DNA of 64,000 bases, from positions 124,001 through 188,000 of the forward strand of contig CAWHCK010000033.1 in assembly GCA_963827585.1 (NCBI GenBank). The letters are read 5' to 3'. This document shows, piece by piece, positions 44,493 to 53,730 of this stretch (position 1 is its first letter; every line of letters starts with the position of its first letter). This stretch comes from VAZQ01 sp963827585. GTDB taxonomy: Bacteria; Pseudomonadota; Alphaproteobacteria; Rhizobiales; Xanthobacteraceae. A program made the translations under genes and the position numbers. The notes under the pieces were generated by a model that worked only from the letters and a program-made list of their open reading frames with translations, made no database searches and was not told the DNA's origin.

Positions 44493-47193
44493 ATGAATGC
44501 CCCCTCCCCGCAGCCGCCGGCGGTGCGCACGACGTGCCCGTATTGCGGCGTGGGGTGCGGGCTCTTGGCGCGGCCGGACGGATATGGCGGGGCCGCGATC
44601 GCGGGCGATCCCGACCATCCCGCCAATTTCGGGCGCATCTGCTCCAAGGGCTCGGCGCTGGGCGAGACGCTCGGCCTGTCGCAGCGGCTGCTTCATCCGA
44701 TGTTGCGGCAGCCCGACAACAGCCTGGCGCGCACCGACTGGCCGACCGCGCTCGACCGCGTCGCCGACGGCTTCCGCCGCATCGTCGCCCGCGACGGGCC
44801 CGACGCGGTCGCCTTCTATCTCTCCGGCCAGCTCCTGACCGAGGACTATTACGTCGCCAACAAGCTGATGAAGGGCTTCATCGGCTCGGCCAATGTCGAC
44901 ACCAATTCGCGGCTGTGCATGGCCTCCGCGGTCGCCGGCCACAGGCGCGCCTTCGGCGCCGACACCGTGCCGGGCACGCTACGACGATCTCGACGCGGCC
45001 GACCTGCTCATTCTCGTCGGCTCGAACGCGGCCTGGTGCCATCCCGTGCTGTTCCAGCGCATGGTCAGGAACAAGCGCGAGCGCGGCGCCAAGATCGTGG
45101 TGATCGATCCGCGCCGCACCGCCACCGCCGAGGATGCCGACCTCTTTCTCGGCATCGCGCCCGGCATGGACACGGCGCTGTTCTGCGGCCTGCTCGTGCA
45201 TCTCGCCGACCGCTGCGCGCTCGACTATCGCTACATCGACGCGCACACGGCGGGGTTCGAGAACACGCTCGCGCGCGCGCGCGAGATCGCGCCCGACCTC
45301 GCCGCGACCGCGAAGCTCACGCGGCTGCCGCGCGGCGAGCTTGCGCGCTTCTTCGATCTCTTCGGCGCCACGCCCAACACCGTCACCTGCTTCTCGCAAG
45401 GGGTGAACCAGTCGGCGCAGGGCACCGACAAGGTCAACGCCATCATCAACTGCCATCTCGCGACCGGCCGCATCGGCCGGCGCGGCCAGGGGCCGTTCTC
45501 GCTGACCGGCCAGCCCAACGCCATGGGCGGGCGCGAGGTCGGCGGGCTTGCCAACCAGCTCGCCGCGCATATGGGATTCACCCCCGACGAGATCGCGCGC
45601 GTCGGCCGCTTCTGGCAGGCGCCGCGCATGGCGACGCGGGAGGGCCTCAAGGCCGTGCCGATGTTCGACGCCATCGCGCGCGGCCGGATCAAGGCGCTGT
45701 GGGTGATGGCGACCAATCCCGCGGTGTCGCTGCCGCGCGCCGGCCATGTGCGCGACGCGCTTGGCAAGCTCGAGCTGTTCGTCGTGTCGGAGAACGTGCG
45801 CGCCAACGACACCGTGAATGCCGGCGCGCATGTGCTGCTCCCGGCCGCCGCCTGGGGCGAGAAGGACGGCACCGTCACCAATTCCGAGCGGCGGATTCTC
45901 GCGCCAGCGGGCGTTCCTGCCGGCGCCGGGCGACGCGCGGCCCGACTGGTGGATCGTGAGCGAGGTCGCCCGCCGCATGGGTTTCGCCGATGCGTTTCCC
46001 TACGCGTGCGCCGCCGACGTCTTTCGCGAGCACGCCGCCCTGTCGGCGTTCGAGAACGGCGGCCGGCGCGACTTCGACATCGGCGGCCTCGCCGCGATCG
46101 GCGACGGCGCCTTCGACGCGCTCGATCCCGTGCAATGGCCGCTGCGCGAGGGCGAGACGCGATCGGCGCAGGAGCAGGACCGGCGCTTCTTCGCCGACGG
46201 CGGCTTCTATACGCCCGACCGCAAGGCCCGCTTCGTCGCGCCCGAGCCGCCGGCGCCCAGGGCGCCGACGAGCAAGGACTTTCCGTTCCGGCTCAACACC
46301 GGGCGCGTGCGCGACCAGTGGCACACCATGACGCGGTCGGGGCTCGCCGCGCGGCTCGGCGCGCATGCGCCCGAGCCGTTCGTCGAGGTGCATCCCGCCG
46401 ACGCCAAGGCGACGAGACTTGCCGACGGCGGCTTCGCCGAGGTGACGACCCGTTACGGCGCCTGCGTGCTCAAGGTCGTGGTCAGCGACCGGCAGCGCCG
46501 CGGCTCCCTCTTTGCTCCCATTCATTGGAGCAATGCCACCGCCTCGGCCGCGCGCATCTGCGACCTGGTGATGCCCGAGACCGACCGCCATTCCGGCCAG
46601 CCCGACGCCAAGGCGACGCCGGCCGCGATCGCGCCGGTGCGTTACGCGTTCAGAGGGTTCGCGTTGACCCGTCATGGGGTGGACCTTCCGGACGGGCACG
46701 TGGTGGGCGCGCGTGGCGGTGGCGCAGGCGTCGGGGCTGCTGCTGGCGACCAACGACGGCCCCGATGTCTGGCGCCGCTTCGTGCCGCGGATGCTCGGCG
46801 GCGACGCCGAGCTCGCGGAATATGCCGACGCGCGGCGCGGGATTTACCGCGCGGCCGCGTTCGCGGCGGGCGCGCTCACCGGCTGCTTCTTCCTCGCGCC
46901 GGCCGCGGCCGCGCCGGCATGGGACGCGGTCAAGGCGCTGTTCGAAGGCGACGCGCTCGGCGAGGAGGCGCGACGGGTGCTGCTCTCGGGCCGCTCCGCC
47001 GACGGGCTCGTGAGTTCGGGGCCGATCGTCTGCGCCTGCTTCAGCGTGGGGCTTGCCGCCATCCGCGCGGCGGTTGCAGTCGGGCGCGGCGACGAGCGTC
47101 GAGAGCATCGGCGCGGCGTTGCGCGCCGGCACCAATTGCGGGTCGTGCCTGCCGGAGCTCAAGCGGATCGTGGCGGATGTTCGAGTCCCCTAG
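44493..47193 (+). pseudogene. nasA: Assimilatory nitrate reductase catalytic subunit NasA, with four frameshifts
   Basis: Starts MNAPSPQPPAVRTTCPYCGVGCGLLARPDG: the 4Fe-4S Cys set of molybdopterin oxidoreductases. Frame changes occur at ~44979, ~45898, ~46697 and ~47075; the joined frames give SRLCMASAVAGHRRAFGADTVPG, DLLILVGSNAAWCHPVLFQRM, TCFSQGVNQSAQGTDKVNAIIN, ENVRANDTVNAGAHVLLPAAAWGEKDGTVTNSERRI, the C-terminal Moco domain (FRLNTGRVRDQWHTMTRSG) and finally a BFD-type 2Fe-2S domain (IVCACFSVGLAAIRAAV...GTNCGSCLPELKRIV), as in NasA. Total ~899 residues, normal. Each break is a single indel, so the enzyme may be intact. It reduces nitrate to nitrite in the cytoplasm for assimilation. No nitrite reductase gene is present. 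Confidence 0.88.
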
Positions 47194-47400
47194 GGATCGC
47201 CACCTGCATATTCTGATCCTCAAAAATCAATGCGTTAAAGTCGATTTCAGCTAACCCGTCATCGAGGTTAGCCACTTCTCCTTTATGAAATGCCTTGGTA
47301 ACCGAAGCCATTGCGGTCTTGGCGAGCGCGGCTTGTTCAACCGCTTTCGTGTAGGTCTTGATCTCCTTCCGATTCTGGTGGCCGGTGATAGTATGTGGCC
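47159..47400 (-). pseudogene. C-terminal remnant of a tyrosine recombinase (integrase)
   Basis: The frame reads RPHTITGHQNRKEIKTYTKAVEQAALAKTAMASVTKAF. TGHxNxKEIxxYTKAxxQxxLAxxAM is the tail of phage-type integrases with the catalytic His (GH) and Tyr (TYT) still present. The Arg-containing N-terminal part is missing. The fragment ends inside the 3' end of nasA, so integrase loss or an excision scar lies right beside the nitrate genes. Confidence 0.65.
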
Positions 47401-47545
47401 GCCGGTCATGCTGTTCGTGCAAAGACCGCTCGGTTAAAAAGATTCGGTTGGCCAAAGAGGCGGCCGAGAAGAAGCTAACACCCAAGCAAAGCGCAAAAAG
47501 TGCTCGGTTGAAGGCCAACGATAGGACCACGAAAGGCCAAAGCAG

Positions 47546-47716
47546 ATGAGCGGTTTCAAAGAGCCAAGTCTGGCTGAACGTCAGAACGCGTCCATCAAAG
47601 CCAAGAACGCGGCACTGGAAAATTTTCGCGCGAAGGCCGCTGTCCCAGCCAAGAAAATGGCCAAGAAAAAGACTAAGGCGAAGGCGGCCGTAAAAACAAA
47701 AAAGCGCTCAACCTAA
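47546..47716 (+). CDS. Small Lys/Ala-rich protein, DUF6481-like
   Basis: 56 residues: MSGFKEPSLAERQNASIKAKNAALENFRAKAAVPAKKMAKKKTKAKAAVKTKKRST. The MSGFKEPSxxxRxxAxxKAKxAALExFRA start matches a short family widespread in Rhizobiales; the Lys-rich tail suggests nucleic-acid contact. Just upstream, a Lys-rich stretch (AKEAAEKKLTPKQSAKSARLK) in a different frame may be an older copy. Confidence 0.7.
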   Translation: MSGFKEPSLAERQNASIKAKNAALENFRAKAAVPAKKMAKKKTKAKAAVKTKKRST

Positions 47717-47777
47717 GGTGTTCATCGGCGGCGGCGAGAGCGGCGTGCCGGGGGTGCGGATTGCGGGAGTAGTTGAG

Positions 47778-48028
47778 ATGTCATCCACCGATCCAACTTC
47801 ACGCGTGATCACGGATCAGCTCACGCGCGCCTTGGGCGAAGCTGTCATTCGGGTATGGAGCAATTGCCCCAAAAGGTGCAAAATCAGCTCTTTCAGGAGG
47901 CGGTGGCGTCTCAGGGCGACGCCATAAGATCCCAGCTTGCCGTCTTCCTGCATGACAAGCATTCGCGCACTTTGGACCCGCTAGGCAATCCTCGTGAGAT
48001 GACCGAGCCGGACAGCCATGGCGGTTAG
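47778..48028 (+). pseudogene. Small conserved Rhizobiales protein, one frameshift
   Basis: From ATG 47778: SSTDPTSRVITDQLTRALGEAVIRVWSN; after one indel near 47864 the frame reads LPQKVQNQLFQEAVASQGDAIRSQLAVFLHDKHSRTLDPLGNPREMTEPDSHGG to TAG 48026-48028. The joined product (~83 residues) resembles a helical family of Bradyrhizobium relatives with the LPxxVQxxLFxxAVxxxGExIRxQLAxFLHxKHxRT block. No known function. Confidence 0.6.
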
Positions 48029-48074
48029 CGCGTTTGTTCGTATCAACCCCAGCAAGGGCAGTGTGCCCCCGGGG

Positions 48075-48140
48075 GATCGGTCGAGCAGCAACAGCGACCA
48101 AACGAGATGGGTTTCGCTGCGCTCAACCCATCCTACGCGT
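48075..48140. repeat. partial copy of the compound palindromic repeat
   Basis: Matches the right half of the units at 48555 and 53938 (GGTCGAGCAGCAACA...GATGGGTTTCGCTGCGCTC, then AACCCATCCTACGCG). Confidence 0.8.
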
Positions 48141-48172
48141 TTGTGCTTCACGGCTCCGGATGTGAGCGGCAT

Positions 48173-48409
48173 TTAGGAAATGCGTTTGGGGGAGACTTTT
48201 GCCTTCACATCGAGTGCGTTCTTTAGATCCGTCAGATCTTGTTCGAGCTTCGGCAGCAGGTTGCGTATCGCCTCGACGACTGCCTGCAAACCCTCGGTTT
48301 TCGGTTGGCCTAAACCGCGAAGTATTTCCCTGCACCGTGCTATCGCGCTATCCGTCTGGTTGATCCCATCAGCTAGCTCGGTCAGGGTCCGCTCTGTGTA
48401 ATCCGCCAT
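48173..48409 (-). CDS. Small helical protein of unknown function
   Basis: 78 residues from ATG 48409 with GGAAGGAGGAG upstream. MADYTERTLTELADGINQTDSAIARCREILRGLGQPKTEGLQAVVEAIRNLLPKLEQDLTDLKNALDVKAKVSPKRIS is almost wholly helical with heptad-like leucines, perhaps a short coiled coil. Not recognised. Confidence 0.6.
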   Translation of the reverse strand: MADYTERTLTELADGINQTDSAIARCREILRGLGQPKTEGLQAVVEAIRNLLPKLEQDLTDLKNALDVKAKVSPKRIS

Positions 48410-48554
48410 CAGCCCACTCCTCCTTCCCGCTCAGTCCAGCTCCCAAACCGCCATCCGCTTCCGCCGCTCGCCACCATACTACCTCACGGCAGCGGCTTTG
48501 CCGCCCGGTCGGCGGCAATGACGGTGCGACGTGCCTCAAGCCCCAGCGCGTAGG

Positions 48555-48743
48555 GCGTAGGATGGGTTGAGCGAAGCGAAACCCATGCCGGACGCTCGGA
48601 GCCTGACTGCAGACTTCCTGTCAGTGATCTAAGTGGCTTAGCCATCAGCACAGCTTTCGCTGATGCGCCTCTCGGCTCGGTCGAGCAACAACGGGCCAAA
48701 CGAGATGGGTCTCCCTACCCTCAACCCATCCTACGCGTGCTAG
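48555..48743. repeat. compound palindromic repeat, left copy (R1)
   Basis: Begins GCGTAGGATGGGTTGAGCGA and ends CAACCCATCCTACGCGTGCTAG; between them lie GGACGCTCGGAGCC, ACTTCCTGTCA and CGCTGATGCGCCTCTCGG. A near-identical ~190-bp unit lies at 53938-54128. The final CTAG supplies the stop codon of the convergent membrane gene. Confidence 0.88.
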
Positions 48744-50098
48744 TTGGGAGCAGTTCCTGTAAGTGTAGCCAATGCACGATCATACGCCACTTCTCCTACT
48801 TTCTGGATGAAACCTGTCATAAGTCCCATTATAATGAAAGTAGCTACCGCTGGTATTGTTACTCCCTTGTCGAAGCGTTTCCGGTCGGAAATATCGGCCG
48901 CTTTTTCTTTGTAGTTTTTAGCAAAGTCACCCGCGTAATCTATTTTTTCTCGATCGGTTGCTTTACGGGCAAGCTCAGAACCGACCTCCTTTAGAAGCTC
49001 AAGCGTCTCTTTTAAAAAACCAATGTACTGTAACCGCGGATTTAAGCTCTGGCATCGTTCTGCCCAAGAAACTACACGCTTTAAATCAGAACCCTTTTCT
49101 GTATCATCGAAAATCAAGGCGAGAAACTTGTCAGCTGAGATAAACTGCTCTTTCTCTATGAGTATTTCATTGGTCACTTTGTCCAACTTGGACGGGTATA
49201 ACGTCGGCGTCGGATATCTGAGAGTCTCTGACAATTTTTCCAGCCAAGACCGCTGGCGGTTTAATAGATCACGCTGCCACAATGCTGCCCGACGGGAGCC
49301 CACGACAAATGGGACGATCGAAGCTGCAAAGATATATGCAAGAAGTGTTGCCAAAAGCAGCGGTGATATAGACATCGCTGATGATGCCGACAGGAGTTCT
49401 CTTTTTAAAATTGGAGTGTAGGGCTCGCTAGGAATTTCAAGCGACCAGAAAAACACAGCCAGCGTGAGCAAAGTAGATCCCAGGCCTGCGAATTGAGCAG
49501 TAACAGCAGTTAGGCGATTTTTTGCATCAACGTTTCGCGAGGAAATGTAGGGGATCTGAAAGCCTGCTGTAAATAATACACCCATCAACGACGCCAATCC
49601 GAACATGATTGTAAAAACCTGTTTTGTTGCACGATCAGATGGCACTTCGTTTCCAAAGTATGCAAATCCGCACATAATTGGAACTATCAATGAAAAGCAT
49701 AGTGCGGATATCATAAAAAAACTGAAAGCGATTATAGGATAGTTCAGTCCTACTTCGAAGGTAAAGTACATTCTACGTTCAAACACCGGCAAATCCGGAG
49801 ATGTTACAATAGAACGCGTGAAATACTGCAGAGCCAAGGAAAGCTGGCCGACTATGACGAACGTACTGGTCAGTACGATGTCGAAAAAATCCGAAAGTAT
49901 CCAAACTGATCCCAATGCCAAGCCTGGGAACGCGAGGGTAAGGAATGTAGAGAAGAGGTAGGTGGGTCCTGCGGGAGGTGCGGCCGCTCCTGCGCTGAGA
50001 GCAGAGGCACGTCGCTGAATCCACGCTACGGCGGCGAGCCACGCGTACACGAAGAGAACAAAGCCAAGAAATATTCCTACTTTCGATAGGAAGTTCAT
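48740..50098 (-). CDS. Multi-spanning membrane protein of unknown function (AT-rich insertion)
   Basis: 452 residues from ATG 50098. Hydrophobic spans are near residues 5-27, 46-68, 72-92, 115-140, 160-185, 205-220, 240-265 and 420-440. Between the last two lies a ~150-residue soluble, charged, helical region (WQRDLLNRQRSWLEKLSETLRYPTPTLYPSKLDKVTNEILIEKEQFISADKFLALIF...). No enzyme or transporter motif is recognised. Codon use is visibly AT-richer than any neighbour. The gene fills exactly the gap between two repeats that are adjacent in the sister copy at 54 kb, and its TAG stop is inside repeat R1, marking it as a recent foreign insertion. Possibly a sensor or phage-defence membrane protein, but this is only a guess from context. 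Confidence 0.7.
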   Translation of the reverse strand: MNFLSKVGIFLGFVLFVYAWLAAVAWIQRRASALSAGAAAPPAGPTYLFSTFLTLAFPGLALGSVWILSDFFDIVLTSTFVIVGQLSLALQYFTRSIVTSPDLPVFERRMYFTFEVGLNYPIIAFSFFMISALCFSLIVPIMCGFAYFGNEVPSDRATKQVFTIMFGLASLMGVLFTAGFQIPYISSRNVDAKNRLTAVTAQFAGLGSTLLTLAVFFWSLEIPSEPYTPILKRELLSASSAMSISPLLLATLLAYIFAASIVPFVVGSRRAALWQRDLLNRQRSWLEKLSETLRYPTPTLYPSKLDKVTNEILIEKEQFISADKFLALIFDDTEKGSDLKRVVSWAERCQSLNPRLQYIGFLKETLELLKEVGSELARKATDREKIDYAGDFAKNYKEKAADISDRKRFDKGVTIPAVATFIIMGLMTGFIQKVGEVAYDRALATLTGTAPN

Positions 50099-50185
50099 AG
50101 GATAAGGCTCTCTCTCGTAGCGCTTGTGAGGAGAGCCGGGAACGTTGCTAGAATATCACAGAGCAGCAGGACTACAATGACACCG

Positions 50186-50365
50186 CTAAGCGACTGAAAT
50201 GCTTGGCTTGTGGGCGATCAGCGTGCCTCGCCGGCATGTGCGCTTTGCCGAACGGTCGTTGTCGGAAATGCCGGGCTGATTGAGGATAAGAAACAGCAAG
50301 CACTGATGCAGCTTGGAGACTTTGGCACCCGTGTCGTTGCGATGAACCGGCTGAACGGGTTTCAC
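50186..50365 (-). pseudogene. Truncated copy of the 54-kb peptidoglycan-binding-like gene
   Basis: From GTG 50365: KPVQPVHRNDTGAKVSKLHQCLLFLILNQPGISDNDR matches the first ~38 residues of the gene at 54683 almost exactly, including the GGAGG-GCGAT leader. Then similarity ends and unrelated residues run to TAG 50186-50188. The loss point coincides with the insertion edge of the AT-rich gene. Confidence 0.75.
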
Positions 50366-50598
50366 GGCATCGCCTCCTCTCGCAAGGAACTGGGATGTTC
50401 CGCCAGTGCGTCACGAATTCGCGCGAAATGAAATATGGATTTCCATCTCGCCTCGCAGGCGTCGGTACAACTCTAGCGCGTTTCAGTAAGACTTGCAAGC
50501 TTTAGGCGAGGCGTCGCAGTATCCGACTCATGCGTACCCAAGAGGCGCATACGCTATCGGTCGATCAAAGCCGCGATGCACCGCCCGGCGATCGAGCG

Positions 50599-50772
50599 TC
50601 ACGGCCGAACTTTCCTGCTGGCGGTCGCGGCGAGCTGCAGGTCGTGGATGCAGGCCACGGTCTTGCCGGCGCGGCGATGACTTACGATGCAGGCGAATCG
50701 CTGGGCCCGGTTGTGAAATGCAGCGAACTGCTTGCGGGGCTCGTAGTCGAGGACGAGTCTGCGTTTTTCCAT
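50599..50772 (-). pseudogene. Phage terminase large-subunit N-terminal fragment
   Basis: 57 residues from ATG 50772: EKRRLVLDYEPRKQFAAFHNRAQRFACIVSHRRAGKTVACIHDLQLAATASRKVRP then TGA. The EPRxxFxxFHNRxxRxAxIVxHRRAGKTVAxI pattern is the adenine-binding and Walker A start of many phage terminase large subunits. The remaining ~400 residues are absent. Remnant of a prophage head-packaging gene. Confidence 0.75.
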
Positions 50773-51032
50773 TGGAGTATCATCTTCTTGGGGCCGTCAT
50801 CGGCCACGCTTGCGCCCTGCACGGACCTGCCGTCAGAGCGGTCGAACACTTCCTTGATCGCCGACATGTCGCCGTCCTCGGCCTTGTCGACGAGCTTGTC
50901 GGCGATGCGCTGCAGCTTGGTGGTTGCACCGCCATCGGGATCCTCGGCCGGCCGGCGCAGCGCCCGCATCAGCGCGGCGCGCATCAATCCGGCCGCCGTG
51001 CCGCCATCGGGCGGCGCGTCGTCATCGGTCAT
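50682..51032 (-). pseudogene. Terminase small-subunit-like/DUF5681-like remnant
   Basis: About 116 residues from ATG 51032: GLMRAALMRALRRPAEDPDGGATTKLQRIADKLVDKAEDGDMSAIKEVFDRSDGRSVQG is the common core of phage small-terminase/DUF5681-type proteins. The tail after KKMILQWKN runs in another frame over the large-subunit gene, so a frameshift has probably removed its proper stop. Order small then large subunit is as in phages. Confidence 0.65.
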
Positions 51033-51198
51033 GTCGTTTTCCTTTCAGGTTTGTGCGCGCGAGCGCGCGAGTTCAGCGGGAGGGCCTTTTCGCCGGGCGT
51101 CCTGGCGCCAGGCGACGTCCTCCCGCGCCGATGCACGCCGGCCTGGGGGCGACGGCAGCATCGAAACGGTAGTCACTGCGCAGTTATGGAGAATGCGC

Positions 51199-51432
51199 CT
51201 TTTATGGGCGACTCACGTAACGTAGTCAAAAGGAAAATTGCGACGGCCGAAAAAGGCTCGCGCGGTCAATGCGGTAGGACCGCCTCGAGCGCAGCGATAC
51301 CCGCCGCACGCATGAGGGACGTTTCGGCCATTTTTGTCCATGCGGCGTGTTTCGATCGTTTTCTGCCCATGAATAGCGGGTAACCTCGTTCCATGACGCC
51401 CCTGCGGACGCACCGATGCGCGCCGGCCGGGC
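51199..51432. repeat. long repeat R3, left copy, with central near-palindrome
   Basis: Contains GACTCACGTAACGTAGTC (51210-51227) and GCCCATGAATAGCGGGTAA, matching 54811-55050 along its length, with a partial third copy at 55093. The left copy ends just before the MFS gene. Confidence 0.85.
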
Positions 51433-51492
51433 ACCGGCTCGAATCCCACCGGCAGCAGCAGCCTGGAGGACAAGCCCGCCGGGCAAGCCGAC

Positions 51493-52712
51493 ATGTCCAT
51501 GATCATTGAGCACGCCGTATTCTTTCGATTTGCAATCCTCTATGCCGCGCTCTTCACTGCGTTCGGATCCGCTTCGCCGTTCTTGCCTGCCTTTCTTGCA
51601 GAGCGCGGGCTTGGGCCTGAAGAGCTCGGGATCGTGCTCGGTGCAGGAACCGCTGTCCGAACTCATCTGCGGGCCCTTTGCAGGACGCCTTGCCGACCGT
51701 TTTCATGCCTTCCGAGCGGTGCTTGCGGTTTGCGCCATTCTCGCGGGCGGCGCCGCGCTCGCATATTTGGCAGCCCATGGATTCAAGACGGTCATGTTCA
51801 TCTGCCTATTTCAGGTTGCTGTGCTCGCACCTCTCGTCCCTCTCGCGGACGCCTTGTCACTCGCCAATGCACGAGCAGGAAAGAATGCGGGAGGATTCGA
51901 GTACGGATGGGTGCGCGGCGTGGGCTCGGCTGCATTCGTCGCAGGTACGCTGCTGGCCGGACACGCAGCAGGAATTTATGGCTTCTCCGCCATCATGTGG
52001 CTAAGCGCGATCTGGTTGCTGTCGATTCCGATCGTCGCGATCTTTGTGCCTGCATTCCCCGGGAGAGCAACGAGGGAGGCTCGGAGCGAAGAGCGTCGAT
52101 CGTCCCTGGTTGACGCTGCTTCGCGAGCGAGCGTTCATGCGCGTCACTTTGGTCGCCGCGCTCGTTCTGGGCAGTCATGCGATGTATGATTCCTTTGCCG
52201 TGATCCGTTGGAGCGAGGCCGGCATCGGCCCCGCGACCATCGGGGTGCTTTGGTCGGAGTCGGTCGCCGGTGAGGTGTTGGTCTTTCTATTGATAGGTCC
52301 AACTCTGTTGAGAGTGCTGAACCCGACCGGTGCATTGGCATTGGCGGCATTTTGCGGCCTGGTGCGCTGGGGGGTCATGGCCCAAACGACCGAAGTCGCA
52401 GCGCTTGCATTGGTTCAACCGCTACACGGATTCACCTTTGCCCTCCTCCACCTCGCATCCATGCGCATCATCACCGACACCGTACCGTCCGCTTTGGCCG
52501 GAACAGCGCAGGCAGTCTACGGTCTTGTTGGCGTTGGCGGCGCCACGGCCGTTTTGATGATCCTCTCAGGATGGCTTTATGCCCGTTTTGGACTGGCCGC
52601 ATTTTGGGCGATGGGTCTGATTTGCATTGCTGCATTCCCTGTCATCTGGATGTTGCATCGAGCGCTTTCCAACGCGATCGCAAGTCCTGCCGATGGCCGA
52701 GAAGGGCTTTAG
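51493..52712 (+). pseudogene. MFS transporter (phenylpropionate-permease-like), two frameshifts
   Basis: Starts MSMIIEHAVFFRFAILYAALFTAFGSASPFLPAFLAERGLGPEELGIVLGAGTAVR; an extra base near 51661 moves the frame to LICGPFAGRLADRFHAFRAVLAVCAILAGGAALAYLAAHG...GGFEYGWVRGVGSAAFVAGTLLAG; a second break at ~52085 leads to WLTLLRERAFMRVTLVAALVLGSHAMYDSFAVIRWSEAGIGPATIGVLWSESVAGEVLVF to 52712. Together ~406 residues, twelve spans, of the PPP/HcaT-like MFS group. The substrate may be an aromatic acid. Two independent breaks make true inactivation plausible here. Confidence 0.8.
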
Positions 52713-52715
52713 CGC

Positions 52716-52877
52716 GACCATCTGCGCTCGTGGCGCGTCTCGATTCTCCGCGGCCGCGCCAAAGTTCTCGGTGACGTCGAGGCGCCGGACGCAAAGTCGG
52801 CGGAAGCCGCGGCTGTCACGGAGTTCAATCTCAGCGAGGAGCAGCGCAGGCGGCTCGTGGTGCAGGAACGGGATTAG
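52716..52877 (+). pseudogene. Small conserved protein fragment without a start
   Basis: In the same frame as the end of the transporter, directly after its TAG: RDHLRSWRVSILRGRAKVLGDVEAPDAKSAEAAAVTEFNLSEEQRRRLVVQERD, ending TAG 52875-52877. WRVSILRGRAKxLGxVEAxDxKxAxEAAxxEFxLxxEQxxRLVV is a common short Rhizobiales family. No start codon fits; the 5' end was probably lost. Confidence 0.55.
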
Positions 52878-53047
52878 CCCGTGAAGCAGCCTTGCCCGCC
52901 CAGGCTGTGATCGCCATCACAGCTGCATCCGTAGGCACGCGGTATCGTATCGGAGGTTGAGCTAACCCCAACGCCGATGGCCGAGCTGTGCAAGGGCAAG
53001 GCCCGGGCAGAACAGAAGATCCTGGTGATGACGTTCGGAGCGCCAAT

Positions 53048-53209
53048 ATGCAATCGTCCAAGGAATATCGGCACAACGCCGCAGTCTGTCTCAAGCTCGC
53101 GAGCGAGACCAGAGAGGTCTACGCCAAAAGGGCGTTGATCGACCTCGCGAGAGAGTTCCGCGCTTTGGCTGAAGACTTGGAACGCGTCCGGCGGGCCGCT
53201 CAATACTGA
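53048..53209 (+). CDS. Short helical protein of a Rhizobiales family (member B)
   Basis: 53 residues: MQSSKEYRHNAAVCLKLASETREVYAKRALIDLAREFRALAEDLERVRRAAQY. The EYRxNAxxCLxLAxxTxxxYxKxxLxDLAxEFRxLAE pattern matches members at 28994, 61290 and 61763. Probably a two-helix protein; unknown role. Confidence 0.7.
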   Translation: MQSSKEYRHNAAVCLKLASETREVYAKRALIDLAREFRALAEDLERVRRAAQY

Positions 53210-53230
53210 GTAGCTTCAAGCTTCAGGCCG

Positions 53231-53289
53231 CGTAGGATGGGTTGAGCCTTAAGCGCATTCACGCCCTTAAGGCTCAACCCACCCTACGC
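53231..53289. repeat. hairpin of the GTAGGATGGGTTGAG family
   Basis: CGTAGGATGGGTTGAGCCTTAA and its mirror TTAAGGCTCAACCCACCCTACG enclose only ~15 bases, so it folds as one long hairpin. Its right end contains the stop codon of the endonuclease gene. Confidence 0.88.
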
Positions 53290-53730
53290 TGACGTTTTTC
53301 TGAGATAGGCTGCCGCCGCAATTGCCACGTTCGCATCGTCGCGCAAGAGCCCCAGCGCGCAGTTGCAGGCCCGGCAAAGCAGGCCGCGGATCTTGCCGGT
53401 CGCGTGACAGTGATCGACGCAAAGCCGTTGCGCGGGTTGCCGCAGGCAGATTGCGCAGACCCCGAATTGCCGCGCCAGCAGCGTCGCGTAGTCCTCCAGG
53501 GAGACTCCGTATCTGATCTTGAGCTCCGCTCCGCGAGCCTTCACGGGATCCTTCTTTCGTTTCAGCCTGAACTCGGGATCGGTGGCGTACCTGCACCGGA
53601 CACGCTCGTTGATTGCATCCTTGTGAAGGTGATAACGGGCACGCCTCCGCGCCAATTTGGTCTCGCGATCCGGGTCTTCGGGATGCCGCTTGCTTCTCCT
53701 TTCGTTTTGCTTTTGGCTGCGGGACGTCAC
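53284..53730 (-). CDS. Recombination endonuclease VII family (HNH-type) protein
   Basis: 148 residues from ATG 53730. After a basic lead (SRSQKQNERRSKRHPEDPDRETKLARRRARYHLHKDAI) comes LKIRYGVSLEDYATLLARQFGVCAICLRQPAQRLCVDHCHATGKIRGLLCRACNCALGLLRDDANVAIAAAAYLRK: two CxxC zinc pairs and the VDHCHATGKIRGLLCxxCNxxLG active-site block of endonuclease VII. In phage T4 this enzyme resolves branched DNA before packaging; related free-standing genes occur in phages and mobile DNA. Its stop lies in a palindromic repeat. It sits among terminase remnants, supporting phage origin. Confidence 0.9.
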   Translation of the reverse strand: MTSRSQKQNERRSKRHPEDPDRETKLARRRARYHLHKDAINERVRCRYATDPEFRLKRKKDPVKARGAELKIRYGVSLEDYATLLARQFGVCAICLRQPAQRLCVDHCHATGKIRGLLCRACNCALGLLRDDANVAIAAAAYLRKTSA

